Positions 16,949 to 25,926 of a DNA stretch of 32,224 bases are shown here, one piece after another. Position numbers and translations under genes: made by a program. Within the stretch, counting starts at the first letter, position 1. Each line of letters begins with the position of its first letter. The notes under the pieces are model-generated. The model saw only the letters and a program-made list of their open reading frames with translations. It had not been told where the DNA came from and did no database searches. Source of the DNA: Piscinibacter defluvii (GTDB taxonomy: Bacteria > Pseudomonadota > Gammaproteobacteria > Burkholderiales > Burkholderiaceae_C); assembly GCF_004011805.1 (NCBI RefSeq), contig NZ_RCHJ01000037.1, positions 1 to 32,224 of the forward strand, read 5' to 3'.

Positions 16949-17333
16949 GTTTTAACTCTTGCAGCTTCGAAGAACCTATCTGCCGATCCCGTGATTGTGC
17001 ATCATCGCCTCCGCGCAACTGCGACGACCGCCCGCAGCAATCACATTGAACTTTCGAATCGAAACTGCTGAAGCGAACCTACGCGGACGTACGGCCGCAG
17101 TCTGTGCGCTGCCGGACGGAGCGCTGCCAATTTGCGCCTACTGGCAGGCTGTGAGTGCGCGGATGGGCCAGCGACCTCCCTTCATAGAGGGAGCGAAGCA
17201 GGTCAGAGACACTATTGAACGTCCGCTACCGGGAAGATGCTTGACCGTCCGCAACTGGCCGCCTGCCGCCGACCGCGGTCTGGCTCGAAAGCAGTCTGTC
17301 AACGCGCCGTTTCATTGTTGCCATGATCATCTC
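16949..17333. other. Segment between the cassettes and the TA pair; possible attI remnant
   Basis: The dismutase cassette probably begins at GTTAAAAC (minus strand, 16956-16949), one base off the GTTRRRY core. From there to the toxin gene no gene, integrase fragment or clear attI is seen. It holds several short GACCGTCCG-type repeats near 17210-17260. Confidence 0.4.
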
Positions 17334-17618
17334 TTAATCGCGCACAGGCGGCCACAGGCGGGCAGTATGAACCAGCGTCAGTATCCACACCGTTTCGCCG
17401 TCGATCTGATACACCAGGCGATAGCTTTCGTGCGGGATCAACTCGCGGGTCCCGGGAATCTTTCCCGGCTTGCCCAGCATGGGGTGCTGGATCAAGCGGG
17501 CGGCCGCGTCGCTGAAAATCTCATCCATCCGGGCCGCCGCGCGCGGATTGTCGGCTGCGATGTAGTCCCACACATCGGCACGGTCTTGCTGCGCTTCGGG
17601 CGTCCAAACAACCCTCAC
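17334..17618 (-). CDS. ParE/RelE-family toxin of the transposon
   Basis: This is a 94-residue protein with the family pattern VVWTPEAQQDRADVWDYIAA, MLGKPGKIPGTRELIPHESY, then RLVYQIDGETVWILTLVHTA. It is closest in style to ParE/YoeB-like plasmid stabilisation toxins; the exact target is undetermined. The GTG start at 17618 overlaps the antitoxin stop (GTGA), so synthesis is coupled. TA pairs beside the resolution site are a known Tn3-family trait. Confidence 0.85.
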   Translation of the reverse strand: MRVVWTPEAQQDRADVWDYIAADNPRAAARMDEIFSDAAARLIQHPMLGKPGKIPGTRELIPHESYRLVYQIDGETVWILTLVHTARLWPPVRD

Positions 17619-17893
17619 GCCTGGCTCGCCACACTGGCACGCCGTGCGGCGAATTCGGCCTCAACTTCATCGTTCGACCGCCCCAATCCAGCGCGCATCG
17701 AAGCCCGGCCGGCTTCGACCTTGCGGCGCAGGAACTCGTCGTACTCGCGCGACTCGCGCTGGCGCTGAACGAACTCGCGCATCAGCTCGCGCAGCACTTG
17801 CGACGCCGGGCGATGGGCCGCCTCGGCTTCGGCCATAAACTCGGCGCGCAACTCAGGCTCCAGCTTCATCGTGAAAACGGCTTGTTTTGACAT
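17615..17893 (-). CDS. RelB/ParD-like antitoxin of the transposon
   Basis: This is a 92-residue protein with an N-terminal strand (AVFTMKLEPELRAEFMAEAE) followed by helices (RPASQVLRELMREFVQRQRE), a ribbon-helix-helix DNA-binding arrangement. The acidic, Ala-rich C-terminus should bind the toxin. A strong AGGAGG lies nine bases before the ATG. The promoter must lie next to the resolution site, so transcription of tnpR and this pair diverges from the same region. Confidence 0.82.
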   Translation of the reverse strand: MSKQAVFTMKLEPELRAEFMAEAEAAHRPASQVLRELMREFVQRQRESREYDEFLRRKVEAGRASMRAGLGRSNDEVEAEFAARRASVASQA

Positions 17894-17990
17894 GATCGGG
17901 GCCTCCTGCCACTTGATACTAACAAAGTATATACGCCGTCATTACTAAGCGCTATTCACAGAACGCTGCAAGGCGGGCGTGCGCTAGGCC

Positions 17991-18131
17991 AAGGCCTGTC
18001 GGAAAACATTTGTTTTTCGACAGGCCTTCAACGGTCCTCTGCACCAACCTCCGAGTGGCCGCAAAATTGTGCGGAAAACTCTGTCGCCAGACGCTACCAT
18101 ACGGAAACCTCGTCTTAATGGTTTTCCGCTT
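17991..18131 (+). other. Probable res (resolution) site
   Basis: TGTC...GACA at 17997-18022 forms a 26-base dyad inside a longer palindrome (17991-18028, AAGGCCTGTC paired with GACAGGCCTT). This matches the TGTC/GACA ends of serine resolvase crossover sites. A second dyad (GCGGAAAAC 18071-18079, GTTTTCCGC 18121-18129) fits accessory subsites just before tnpR. It would also place tnpR under its own repression. Confidence 0.65.
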
Positions 18132-18725
18132 ATGTTGGTAGGTTACATGCGCGTGTCGTCGGACTCCGACCGCCAGAGCACGAACTTGCAGCGCGATGCG
18201 CTGCTCGCCGTCGGCGTCGATGCGCGGCATCTGTTCGAGGATCATGCTTCCGGCGCGAAGGACGACCGCGCGGGCCTGGCGCGGGCGCTCGAATTCGTTC
18301 GCCCTGGCGACGTGTTGGTCGTGTGGAAGCTCGACCGGCTCGGCCGTTCGTTGTCGCACTTGCTCGCCATCGTGACCTCGCTCAAGAAAAAGCAGGTGGC
18401 GTTCCGCTCGCTGACGGAGAACCTGGATACCACGACGCCCTCGGGCGAGTTTCTGTTCCAGGTGTTCGGCGCGCTCGCGCAGTACGAACGCGCCTTGATC
18501 CAGGAACGTGTCGTCGCCGGTCTGGCTGCCGCCCGCAAACGCGGCCGGATCGGCGGCCGGCCGCAGGCGATCACCGGCGAGAAGCTGGAGGCCATCGTCG
18601 CTGCGCTCGATGGCGGCATGTCCAAGGCGGCGGTGTGCCGCAACTTCGGCGTCAAGCGAACCACGCTGATCGAGACCCTGGCACGGGTTGGTTGGACGGG
18701 CTCTCGTGGAGCGTCATCGCGATGA
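18132..18725 (+). CDS. tnpR: Serine resolvase TnpR
   Basis: This is a 197-residue protein with catalytic Ser9 in GYMRVSSDSDRQ, the resolvase core (VWKLDRLGRSLSHLLAI, FQVFGALAQYERALIQER), and a C-terminal helix-turn-helix (GGMSKAAVCRNFGVKRTTL). It resolves transposition cointegrates at res. ATG 18132 is used because MLVGYMRVS is the usual resolvase start. It overlaps tnpA by ATGA. Confidence 0.93.
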   Translation: MLVGYMRVSSDSDRQSTNLQRDALLAVGVDARHLFEDHASGAKDDRAGLARALEFVRPGDVLVVWKLDRLGRSLSHLLAIVTSLKKKQVAFRSLTENLDTTTPSGEFLFQVFGALAQYERALIQERVVAGLAAARKRGRIGGRPQAITGEKLEAIVAALDGGMSKAAVCRNFGVKRTTLIETLARVGWTGSRGASSR

Positions 18726-21700
18726 CGACCAAGAGCGAACGATTGACCGTCCTGTCGGACGCCGAGCAGGAAGCCCTGTACGGCCTGCCGGACTTCGACG
18801 ACGCCCAGCGGCTGGAATACTTGGCGTTGACTGAAACCGAACTGGCGCTCGCCAGCAGCCGGCCTGGTCTCCATGCCCAGGTCTATTGCATCTTGCAGAT
18901 CGGTTACTTCAAGGCCAAGCATGCCTTCTTCCGCTTCGACTGGAGTGAGGTCGAGCACGATTGCGCCTTCGTGCTGAGCCGCTACTTCCACGGCGAGTCC
19001 TTCGAGCACAAGCCAATCTCCAAGCACGAGCACTACACCCAGCGCGAGTGGATTGCCGATCTGTTCGGCTACCGGCCGTGGGCGGCCGAGTTCCTGGCGC
19101 AGCTCGCGCAGCAGGCCGCGCAGACCGTGCGGCGCGACGTGATGCCGGGGTTCATCGCCGCCGAGCTGATCGTCTGGCTAAACGAGCACAAGATCATCCG
19201 GCCCGGCTATACCACCCTGCAAGAGCTGGTGAGCGAAGCCCTGTCCGCCGAGCGTCGGCGGCTGGCTGGCCTGCTGTCGGAAGTGTTGGACGAATCGGCC
19301 AAGGCCGCGCTGGGTCGGCTTCTAGTGCGTGACGACACCCTGTCGCAATTGGCGGCGCTCAAGCAGGACGCCAAGGACTTTGGCTGGCGTCAGATGGCCC
19401 GCGAACGCGAAAAGCGCGCCACGCTGGAGCCGCTGCACCGGATCGCCAAGGCGCTGCTGCCCAAGCTCGGCGTCTCGCAGCAGAATCTGCTGTACTACGC
19501 CAGCCTGGCGAACTTCTACACCGTCCACGATCTACGCAACCTGAAGGCCGATCAGACCTACCTCTACCTGCTTTGCTATGCCTGGGTGCGCTACCGGCAG
19601 CTTTCCGACAACCTGGTCGATGCGATGGCCTACCACATGAAGCAGTTGGAGGACGAAAGCAGTGCGGGCGCAAAGCAATCCTTTGTCGCCGAGCAGGTGC
19701 GCCGTCAGCAAGACACACCGCAGGTCGGCCGCCTGCTGTCGCTTTACATCGACGACAGCGTGCCCGATCCCACGCCGTTCGGCGATGTGCGCCAGCGCGC
19801 CTACAAAATCATGCCCCGCGATACGCTGCAAACCACCGCGCAGCGCATGAGCGTGAAGCCGGTGAGCAAGCTGGCTTTGCACTGGCAGGCGGTGGACGGC
19901 CTGGCTGAGCGCATCCGCCGCCATCTTCGGCCGCTGTATGTCGCGCTCGACCTCGCTGGCACTGATCCGGGCAGCCCGTGGCTCGTGGCGCTGGCCTGGG
20001 CCAAGGACGTGTTCGCCAAACAGCAGCGCCTATCGCAACGGCCGCTCGCCGAATGTCCAGCGGCCACGCTGCCGAAACGCTTGCGACCGTACCTGCTGAC
20101 CTTCGATGCCGATGGCAAGCCGACGGACCTGCATGCCGACCGCTACGAGTTCTGGCTGTACCGCCAGGTCAGGAAGCGCTTCCAGTCGGGTGAACTCTAC
20201 CTCGACGACAGCTTGCAGCACCGGCATTTTTCCGACGAGCTGGTTTCGCTGGATGAGAAGGCCGCCGTGCTGGCGCAGATCGACATCCCGTTCCTGCGGC
20301 AGCCACTCGATGCCCAGCTCGATGCGCTCGCGACCGAGCTGCGCGCTCAGTGGCTGGCCTTCAACCGCGAGCTGAAGCAGGGCAAGCTGACGCACCTAGA
20401 ATACGACAAGGACACGCAGAAGCTGACATGGCGCAAGCCCAAGGGCGAGAACCAGAAGGCGCGCGAGAAGGCGTTCTACGAGCAACTGCCGTTCTGCGAC
20501 GTGGCCGACGTGTTCCGCTTCGTCAACGGCCAGTGCCAGTTCCTGTCGGCGCTGACGCCTTTGCAGCCGCGCTATGCGAAGAAGGTCGCCGACGCCGACA
20601 GCCTGATGGCGGTCATCATCGCGCAGGCGATGAACCACGGCAACCAGGTCATGGCACGCACCAGCGACATCCCGTACCACGTGCTGGAGAGCGCCTACCA
20701 ACAGTACCTGCGCCACGCAACGCTGCACGCGGCCAACGACTGCATCAGCAACGCCATCGCCGCGCTGCCGATCTTCCCGTACTACTCGTTCGACCTCGAT
20801 GCACTGTACGGTGCCGTCGATGGTCAGAAATTCGGCGTCGAGCGGCCGACCGTGAAAGCGCGCCACTCGCGCAAATACTTTGGGCGCGGCAAGGGCGTGG
20901 TCGCCTACACGCTGCTGTGCAACCACGTGCCGCTCAACGGCTACCTGATCGGCGCGCACGATTACGAGGCCCATCACGTGTTCGACATCTGGTATCGCAA
21001 CACGTCGGACATCGTGCCGACCGCGATCACCGGCGACATGCACAGCGTCAACAAGGCCAACTTCGCTATCCTGCACTGGTTCGGCCTGCGTTTCGAGCCG
21101 CGCTTCACCGACCTTGGCGATCAGTTGAAGGAACTCTACAGTGCCGACGATCCGGCGCTGTACGATCAGTGCCTGATCCGGCCGGCCGGGAGAATCGACC
21201 GCGATCTCATAGTCAGCGAGAAGCCGAACCTCGACCAGATTGTCGCCACGCTCGGACTGAAGGAGATGACGCAGGGCACGCTGATCCGCAAGCTATGCAC
21301 CTACACCGCGCCGAACCCCACGCGGCGCGCGGTGTTCGAGTTCGACAAGCTCATCCGCAGCATCTACACGCTGCGCTACCTGCGCGATCCGCAACTGGAG
21401 CGCAACGTTCACCGCTCACAGAACCGCATCGAGTCCTATCACCAGCTACGCTCAACCATCGCCCAGGTCGGCGGCAAGAAGGAATTGACCGGGCGCACCG
21501 ACATCGAAATTGAGATCAGCAACCAGTGCGCCAGGCTGATCGCCAACGCGGTCATCTTCTACAACTCGGCCATCCTCTCGCGGCTGCTGATGAAGTACGA
21601 GGCGAGCGGCAACGCCAAGGCGCACGCTCTCCTGACCCAGATATCGCCGGCGGCCTGGCGGCACATCCTGCTGAACGGGCATTACACCTTCCAGAGCGAC

Positions 21701-21751
21701 GGCAAGATGATCGACCTGGATGCGCTCGTGGCGGGGCTGGAGCTGGGATGA
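18722..21751 (+). CDS. tnpA: Tn3-family transposase TnpA (second copy)
   Basis: This is a 1009-residue, full-length protein. The N-terminal DUF4158 region has ALYGLPDFDDAQRLEYLALT. The DDE core has Asp near 698 in LYGAVDGQKFGVERPT, Asp near 770 in TAITGDMHSVNKANFA, and Glu near 903 in SQNRIESYHQLR. It acts on the ends at 15440 and 21783; its stop codon lies inside the right inverted repeat. It belongs to a different Tn3 subgroup from the transposase at 4169 and shows no lesion. Confidence 0.95.
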   Translation: MTTKSERLTVLSDAEQEALYGLPDFDDAQRLEYLALTETELALASSRPGLHAQVYCILQIGYFKAKHAFFRFDWSEVEHDCAFVLSRYFHGESFEHKPISKHEHYTQREWIADLFGYRPWAAEFLAQLAQQAAQTVRRDVMPGFIAAELIVWLNEHKIIRPGYTTLQELVSEALSAERRRLAGLLSEVLDESAKAALGRLLVRDDTLSQLAALKQDAKDFGWRQMAREREKRATLEPLHRIAKALLPKLGVSQQNLLYYASLANFYTVHDLRNLKADQTYLYLLCYAWVRYRQLSDNLVDAMAYHMKQLEDESSAGAKQSFVAEQVRRQQDTPQVGRLLSLYIDDSVPDPTPFGDVRQRAYKIMPRDTLQTTAQRMSVKPVSKLALHWQAVDGLAERIRRHLRPLYVALDLAGTDPGSPWLVALAWAKDVFAKQQRLSQRPLAECPAATLPKRLRPYLLTFDADGKPTDLHADRYEFWLYRQVRKRFQSGELYLDDSLQHRHFSDELVSLDEKAAVLAQIDIPFLRQPLDAQLDALATELRAQWLAFNRELKQGKLTHLEYDKDTQKLTWRKPKGENQKAREKAFYEQLPFCDVADVFRFVNGQCQFLSALTPLQPRYAKKVADADSLMAVIIAQAMNHGNQVMARTSDIPYHVLESAYQQYLRHATLHAANDCISNAIAALPIFPYYSFDLDALYGAVDGQKFGVERPTVKARHSRKYFGRGKGVVAYTLLCNHVPLNGYLIGAHDYEAHHVFDIWYRNTSDIVPTAITGDMHSVNKANFAILHWFGLRFEPRFTDLGDQLKELYSADDPALYDQCLIRPAGRIDRDLIVSEKPNLDQIVATLGLKEMTQGTLIRKLCTYTAPNPTRRAVFEFDKLIRSIYTLRYLRDPQLERNVHRSQNRIESYHQLRSTIAQVGGKKELTGRTDIEIEISNQCARLIANAVIFYNSAILSRLLMKYEASGNAKAHALLTQISPAAWRHILLNGHYTFQSDGKMIDLDALVAGLELG

Positions 21752-21783
21752 CGGAAATTTCGGCGGTTCTGGCTTAGAACCCC
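21746..21783 (-). repeat. Right terminal inverted repeat of the transposon
   Basis: Read inward on the minus strand it begins GGGGTTCTAAGCCAGAACCG. It matches the left end at 35 of 38 positions and includes the tnpA stop codon. Confidence 0.92.
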
Positions 21784-21790
21784 AACTCAA

Positions 21791-21895
21791 TTACTGCAGC
21801 CTCGCCGCGCAACTGTTGGACAGTGCGCGGCGAAACAAATGGCAACGGAAATAAAAGTAGCAAGGACGAGTGACAGCTGGCGCGGTGCGGATCAT
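21791..21895 (-). pseudogene. Possible 5' remnant of a gene beside the transposon end
   Basis: An ATG at 21895 follows an AAGGAG ribosome site at 21908-21903 but gives only 34 residues. The +1 frame of the same stretch reads LSLVLATFISVAICFAA, a signal-peptide-like segment. This suggests a secreted-protein start broken by a frameshift, with the body lost at the transposon end. The rest of 21784-22222 contains only weak frames (for example from 22014 and 22043) that I cannot identify. Confidence 0.3.
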
Positions 21896-22222
21896 TGTGT
21901 TACTCCTTGATGGCTATTGATGACTGCTCGATCGAATCAACCGCCCAGCCAAAGCGCCGGGTGGCAAGTGATGAATAACCCGAAATAGGCCCGCGCGGAC
22001 AGACATCAGTCCTGTGCTTAAGAAGAGTGATGCACACTGGCGTTGTCGCTGGGCAGAATTCAAAAGGAGATTGATCGACGTCTACTGTCAGCTCAGGAAG
22101 CAGCTGCGCACGGTTTGGGCTCGACCTCTTCGGCTCGAAAAACGCTCAGGGGATCGGCGATTGCGCTCGTGCTTCATCGAGAACCGGATGAAAGAGGAGT
22201 AGTGTCCTTCGAGCTCGCTGAG

Positions 22223-22918
22223 CTACCGGATGATCCTGCGGCCGTGGCCAACGATCATGGTATCGACATAGCTTGCACCTGAGCGATCCGCCACACCCGC
22301 GAGTGCGGCCTTGCCTTGGCCATCGTCCTGATAGACGACGCCCCAGACCTTCATGCCTGTGATGACGCCGACGTTGACGGCATTTTCGGCTTCCTTCGAA
22401 AAACTCGTTCGTACGATGAAGACGAACTTGTTCGTTGGGTCTTTGGTTGCCGGGGCCCCTGATACGGCTCCGATCAGCGGAACCTGGCGCTCATTGACAA
22501 GGGCAGAGACGGCCAGGATCCCCGGCGTGCCCATGAACCCGAAGAGGCACAGCACACCTTGATCGAGCATGGCCTTCGCATTTCGTACGACCAGGTCCCT
22601 GTCGAATCTGTCGTCCATCAGTTCAACGCGAATTTTCCTTCCGTGCACGCCCCCGGCAACATTCATATCCTCGAATGCGATGCGCGTGCCCTCTCGAAAC
22701 CCCTGGGCGGTGCTGCCGAGGACGCCCGTCAATGGCAGCGACATACCCAAGACAATCTCGTTTGCGTTGCCAGCCCCAAGGGAAGAGCGCGCAAAGCCTC
22801 CAGCGGCAATAGCTGCCACTGCCGCTAGCAGGCGACGGCGCGAACATGCCGCTTGCTCCATGATCACAGGAGCCCGTTCAACCGGCTGGCTCAGCAAGCC
22901 TGCACCATTTGTGCTCAT
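22223..22918 (-). pseudogene. LivJ-type ABC substrate-binding protein, 3' truncated
   Basis: This is a 231-residue product, against about 380-410 for the family. After a long N-terminus with a Tat/Sec-like signal (SRRRLLAAVAAIAAGGFARS), the first lobe of a branched-chain-type binding protein is clear (EIVLGMSLPLTGVLG, FREGTRIAFEDMNVAGGVHG, LFGFMGTPGILAVSALVNE). It breaks off soon after MKVWGVVYQDDGQGKAALAG, so most of the second lobe is missing. ATG 22918 has a good AAAGGAG. With the LivF gene and LivG tail it is probably a relic of one aromatic-acid importer. Confidence 0.8.
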
Positions 22919-22932
22919 AGCAGTCTCCTTTG

Positions 22933-23361
22933 TTAATGGTTCAGCGGGCCATCGGCGATTTGCGCGTGCCGAGCCACGATCGACATCAGGTGCTTGAGTT
23001 GACGGCGCCAGGATTCTTCGTGGCTCGGCGTCCAAGACTCGCCCACGGCGTCCTGCATTGCCTGCACCACCGCCTCGAAATAGCTCTCATACATGGACAG
23101 AGTCGCGCCATATTCCCGGTGGTCTCCCACTTCCCGCTCGACGATGCCCTCCAGGTACCCCACTTCCTGTGTGCATTCCAGGATCATCGTCAGGGTTTCA
23201 TTGAACATCCGCCCCCGGCCGAGGGCATCGTTCCCGAACAACGCACGGGCGTCTGGCCTGAGTGCAAAGAATCGTTCGTACACCAGCGGCACGAGGTCAT
23301 CGACTCGCTCGGCTGCCAGTTCAAGAGACTCATGGATCGATAGCAAGTCAGACAATTTCAT
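22933..23361 (-). CDS. Single-domain bacterial globin
   Basis: This is a 142-residue protein resembling the globin domain of flavohaemoglobins and Vitreoscilla haemoglobin. It has FALRPDARALFGNDALGRG (C-E region) and EVGDHREYGATLSMYESYF, where the His of DHREYG is the likely proximal haem ligand. No reductase domain is attached. It may bind O2 or NO. It lies 74 bases after tphA1 on the same strand, so it is probably cotranscribed with the dioxygenase genes; O2 supply or NO protection for the oxygenase are possible roles. The Shine-Dalgarno is poorly spaced. Confidence 0.8.
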   Translation of the reverse strand: MKLSDLLSIHESLELAAERVDDLVPLVYERFFALRPDARALFGNDALGRGRMFNETLTMILECTQEVGYLEGIVEREVGDHREYGATLSMYESYFEAVVQAMQDAVGESWTPSHEESWRRQLKHLMSIVARHAQIADGPLNH

Positions 23362-23435
23362 CTCCAGGTCGTTGGCTCTTCCGGCGACCGGCGTGCATGG
23401 CTGCCGCGGCGGGCGTCCGATCGGTGCAGGCGCAG

Positions 23436-24461
23436 CTAGACCACGGCGGCAGGGCTTTCCGTGACGAATGAATCGCTGAAGAACTGCGGCGGTGGCAGCC
23501 CTCGCTGATCCTCGAGGGCCGTGCGCACGGCCTGCACCATGGCCGGCGCGCCGCAGGCGTAGACGTCGAAGTCCTGCACCGAGTCGAAGGTCTCCAGCAC
23601 CGCCTGGTGCACCCGTCCCCGCCGTCCACTCCATGCCGCCGCATCGACTGGGGCGCTGATGACGGGCTCATAGCGCAGCGAGGGACGCTGCCTGAGCCAC
23701 TTCTTCACCACGTCGGGCGCATACAGGCCAGCGGGCGCGCGGGCGCCCCAGAACAGGGTCATCGGCCGCTCGATGCCGCGCTTGATGATGTCGTCGATGA
23801 TGGACTTGACCGGCGCGAAACCCGTTCCGCCGGCAATGAACAGCAACGGACGGTCGCTCTCCTCGCGCAGATAGAAGTCGCCGTGCGGGAGTTCGATTTG
23901 CAGCACATCGCCCTTGGCCAGATTCGGAACGACGCTCGATGTGAAGCCGCCACCAGGCATGTGCCTGATGTGCAGCAGAACACCGTCGTTCTCATGTGGC
24001 GCGTTGGCCATCGAGAACGAACGCCGTTGCCCGTCGGGAAGAATGACCTGCAGGTACTGGCCAGCGGCGAAGCGGGCTCGCACGCCTGTCGGAAACCGCA
24101 GGTGAAGGATCGAGACGTCGCTGGCGACGAGCTGGTTGCGGAAGACCGTCGCCGAATAGGTCTTGCGTGCGTCGGGGTCGATGCGGTGCCAGGACCGCGG
24201 CGCGATCAGCAGATCGCTGGCCGGCTGGGCGCGGCAGAACAGGTGTTCGTCGGGCGCGTTGATCCCGGCCTCATGGCCGCCTCCGCCGGTACCGACCACC
24301 AGTTCTCCCGCCAGCACCCGGCCCTTGCAGTTTCCGCAGGCGCCCTTGCGGCAGGAATAAGGCATCTCGATGCCATGCTTGGCGGCCGCGTCCAGCACGG
24401 TCTGCCCCGCTTCGGCGTCAAACTTGACGTCCGTGCCGTCGATTCGGATTTCATAGCTCAT
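23436..24461 (-). CDS. tphA1: Terephthalate dioxygenase reductase component
   Basis: This is a 341-residue protein. The N-terminal plant-type [2Fe-2S] domain has [13 protein letters not shown] plus a later Cys in LFCRAQ. A FAD domain ([10 protein letters not shown]) and a NAD(P)H domain ([17 protein letters not shown]) follow. It passes electrons from NAD(P)H to the Rieske oxygenase. Order, length and recalled similarity match Comamonas TphA1 (336 aa). The ATG overlaps the tphB stop (ATGA). Confidence 0.85.
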   Translation of the reverse strand: MSYEIRIDGTDVKFDAEAGQTVLDAAAKHGIEMPYSCRKGACGNCKGRVLAGELVVGTGGGGHEAGINAPDEHLFCRAQPASDLLIAPRSWHRIDPDARKTYSATVFRNQLVASDVSILHLRFPTGVRARFAAGQYLQVILPDGQRRSFSMANAPHENDGVLLHIRHMPGGGFTSSVVPNLAKGDVLQIELPHGDFYLREESDRPLLFIAGGTGFAPVKSIIDDIIKRGIERPMTLFWGARAPAGLYAPDVVKKWLRQRPSLRYEPVISAPVDAAAWSGRRGRVHQAVLETFDSVQDFDVYACGAPAMVQAVRTALEDQRGLPPPQFFSDSFVTESPAAVV

Positions 24462-25438
24462 GGCGCCTTGCCTTTGGTTGTCGCCGGTGCTGTCACATGG
24501 CCCAGCATCGCGACGGTTTCGATCATGGCCCGGGCCGAGGCGACGCCTTTGCCGGCAATGTCCATCGCACTGCCGTGGCCCACGCTGGACAAGAGCACGT
24601 CGGCGCCGATCGAGATCGCGGAAGCGCGCTGCGGGCTGAGCAGCTTGATCGGGATATGACCCTGGTCGTGAAAGATCGCGACGTAGAGATCGTGGGCACG
24701 CGAAGCCAGCAGCATGTCCCCGCCCGCCGGCCCCGTGAGGTCGAACCCTTCTGCACGCAGTTGTGCGGCCGCGGGTTCCGTGATCGCACCGTCTTCGGTG
24801 CCAAATAGACCGCCTTCGCCCGCATGGGGATTGATCCCCATCAGCGCGATGCGCGGCGTGTCGATGCCCAGCCGGGCCAGGGTCCGAACGCCCGCGCGTG
24901 CTGCATCAGCCACCAGCTCGGGCGACAGCCGGCCCAGCGCGTGTTGCACGCTCTCATGCAGCGTGACGTGGACGATCCGCAATCCTCCTCCGATCAGCAG
25001 CAGGAACACGCTGTCCTCGGGCTGGCCGCACACGCGCGCCACCAGCGATGGATAGCCCGAAAAGACAATGCCAGCCTGTGCGATCGCGGTTTCGTGATGG
25101 GGCGCGGCGACCACCGCATCGAACCGTCCGCGCTGCGTGGCCTCGATGGCGCGCGTGGCAGCATCGACGGCAGCAGCGCCCGCCTGGGCGTTGATCTCGC
25201 CGGGCCTGAATCCATCCTGCAGGACAGGCGCGGATGGCTCGACTGAGGCCACCGCCAGCGCCTCTCCCAAGCCCAGCATATCGGCGGTGTCGCGAAGAAC
25301 GTTCGCCGGCCCGAACAGCGTGAGCGCCACGTCATCGCGCCCGGCATAAGCGGCCACCGTCTTGAGCGCGATCTCCGGCCCGATGCCGTTGGGGTCCCCA
25401 ACGGGGATCGCGATGCGGCTGACAGTTCCTTGTGTCAC
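24458..25438 (-). CDS. tphB: Terephthalate dihydrodiol dehydrogenase (PdxA family)
   Basis: It oxidises and decarboxylates the cis-diol of terephthalate to protocatechuate. The 326-residue protein has PdxA-family signatures: [26 protein letters not shown], the metal His in [20 protein letters not shown], and [14 protein letters not shown]. Being next to the Rieske genes points to TphB, not vitamin B6 synthesis. GTG 25438 is chosen as start because it overlaps the tphA3 stop (GTGA); translation from further upstream would run through tphA3. Confidence 0.83.
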   Translation of the reverse strand: MTQGTVSRIAIPVGDPNGIGPEIALKTVAAYAGRDDVALTLFGPANVLRDTADMLGLGEALAVASVEPSAPVLQDGFRPGEINAQAGAAAVDAATRAIEATQRGRFDAVVAAPHHETAIAQAGIVFSGYPSLVARVCGQPEDSVFLLLIGGGLRIVHVTLHESVQHALGRLSPELVADAARAGVRTLARLGIDTPRIALMGINPHAGEGGLFGTEDGAITEPAAAQLRAEGFDLTGPAGGDMLLASRAHDLYVAIFHDQGHIPIKLLSPQRASAISIGADVLLSSVGHGSAMDIAGKGVASARAMIETVAMLGHVTAPATTKGKAP

Positions 25439-25908
25439 AGGGGAACGGCCAACAGGGTGTCGAAGCGGCTGCTGTCGCAAACCACGACGCGGCGCTTGAG
25501 TTGCAGCCTCTCGCCGTTCAGGTCGAACACGTCCTTGTAGAGGCCTGTGGCGTACAGGAAGGTTTCATCGCCCTGGACGATGCGCACGACCAGGAAAGGC
25601 GTTTCGCACTCGGCTTCGTTCGCGTCGCTGCGCACAACGTGCGGGAGTCCCACCATGTGGCGGTAGGTCTGACGCTCGTAGACATTGGCATGGCGCAGCG
25701 CCGAGATGCGGTCCTCCAGCATGGCCCGGGACGTCGCGTACATCAGCCCGGCCGCAAGGCCCGTGCGGTCGTTCTCCGCGCTGGTCACCCGGTAGTGGCA
25801 CACATCCGCAAAAAAGCCTGGCCAGCTCTCCAGGTTGTCGCTGTCGATGCAGCGGGTGTAGGACGCATTGAAGTCCAGCAATTGATCGCGCAAACTGAGT
25901 TTTTCCAT
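25435..25908 (-). CDS. tphA3: Terephthalate dioxygenase small (beta) subunit
   Basis: This is a 157-residue SnoaL-like ring-hydroxylating dioxygenase beta subunit with DFNASYTRCIDSDNLESWPG, CHYRVTSAEN, LEDRISALRHANVYERQTYR, and the C-terminal [18 protein letters not shown]. It closely follows recalled TphA3 (154 aa). It shapes the alpha3beta3 oxygenase and has no cofactor. It starts 19 bases after tphA2. Confidence 0.87.
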   Translation of the reverse strand: MEKLSLRDQLLDFNASYTRCIDSDNLESWPGFFADVCHYRVTSAENDRTGLAAGLMYATSRAMLEDRISALRHANVYERQTYRHMVGLPHVVRSDANEAECETPFLVVRIVQGDETFLYATGLYKDVFDLNGERLQLKRRVVVCDSSRFDTLLAVPL

Positions 25909-25926
25909 TTCGATTTCCTTCGGTCT

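Larger units (their letters stand above)
15440..21783 (+). mobile_element. Complete Tn3-family transposon carrying integron cassettes and a TA pair
   Basis: The element is bounded by 38-base inverted repeats that differ at three positions. Contents from left to right: a gene-free segment, an attC site, a cupin cassette, a second attC, a cassette with a clade-2 chlorite dismutase, a gene-free segment, a ParE/RelE-type toxin and its antitoxin, a resolution site, tnpR and tnpA. All genes between the left end and the resolution site are on the minus strand. The five bases outside each end differ (TTCAT left, AACTC right), so no target duplication is visible. That suggests rearrangement after insertion. 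Confidence 0.92.

Noticed and set aside
16949..17333. Integron integrase or attI site upstream of the cassettes
   Set aside because: No tyrosine recombinase motifs are seen in any frame, and no convincing attI structure; only a GTTRRRY-like base run at the cassette start.
15440..21783. Identification of the complete transposon as IS1071
   Set aside because: Its ends (GGGGTTCTAAGCC) differ from the IS1071 end at 32166 (GGGGTCTCCTCG), and it carries a resolvase, which IS1071 lacks.
24458..25438. True vitamin B6 gene pdxA
   Set aside because: The family is shared, but the gene is overlapped by tphA3 and tphA1 in one operon and resembles TphB, so a role in terephthalate breakdown is far more likely.
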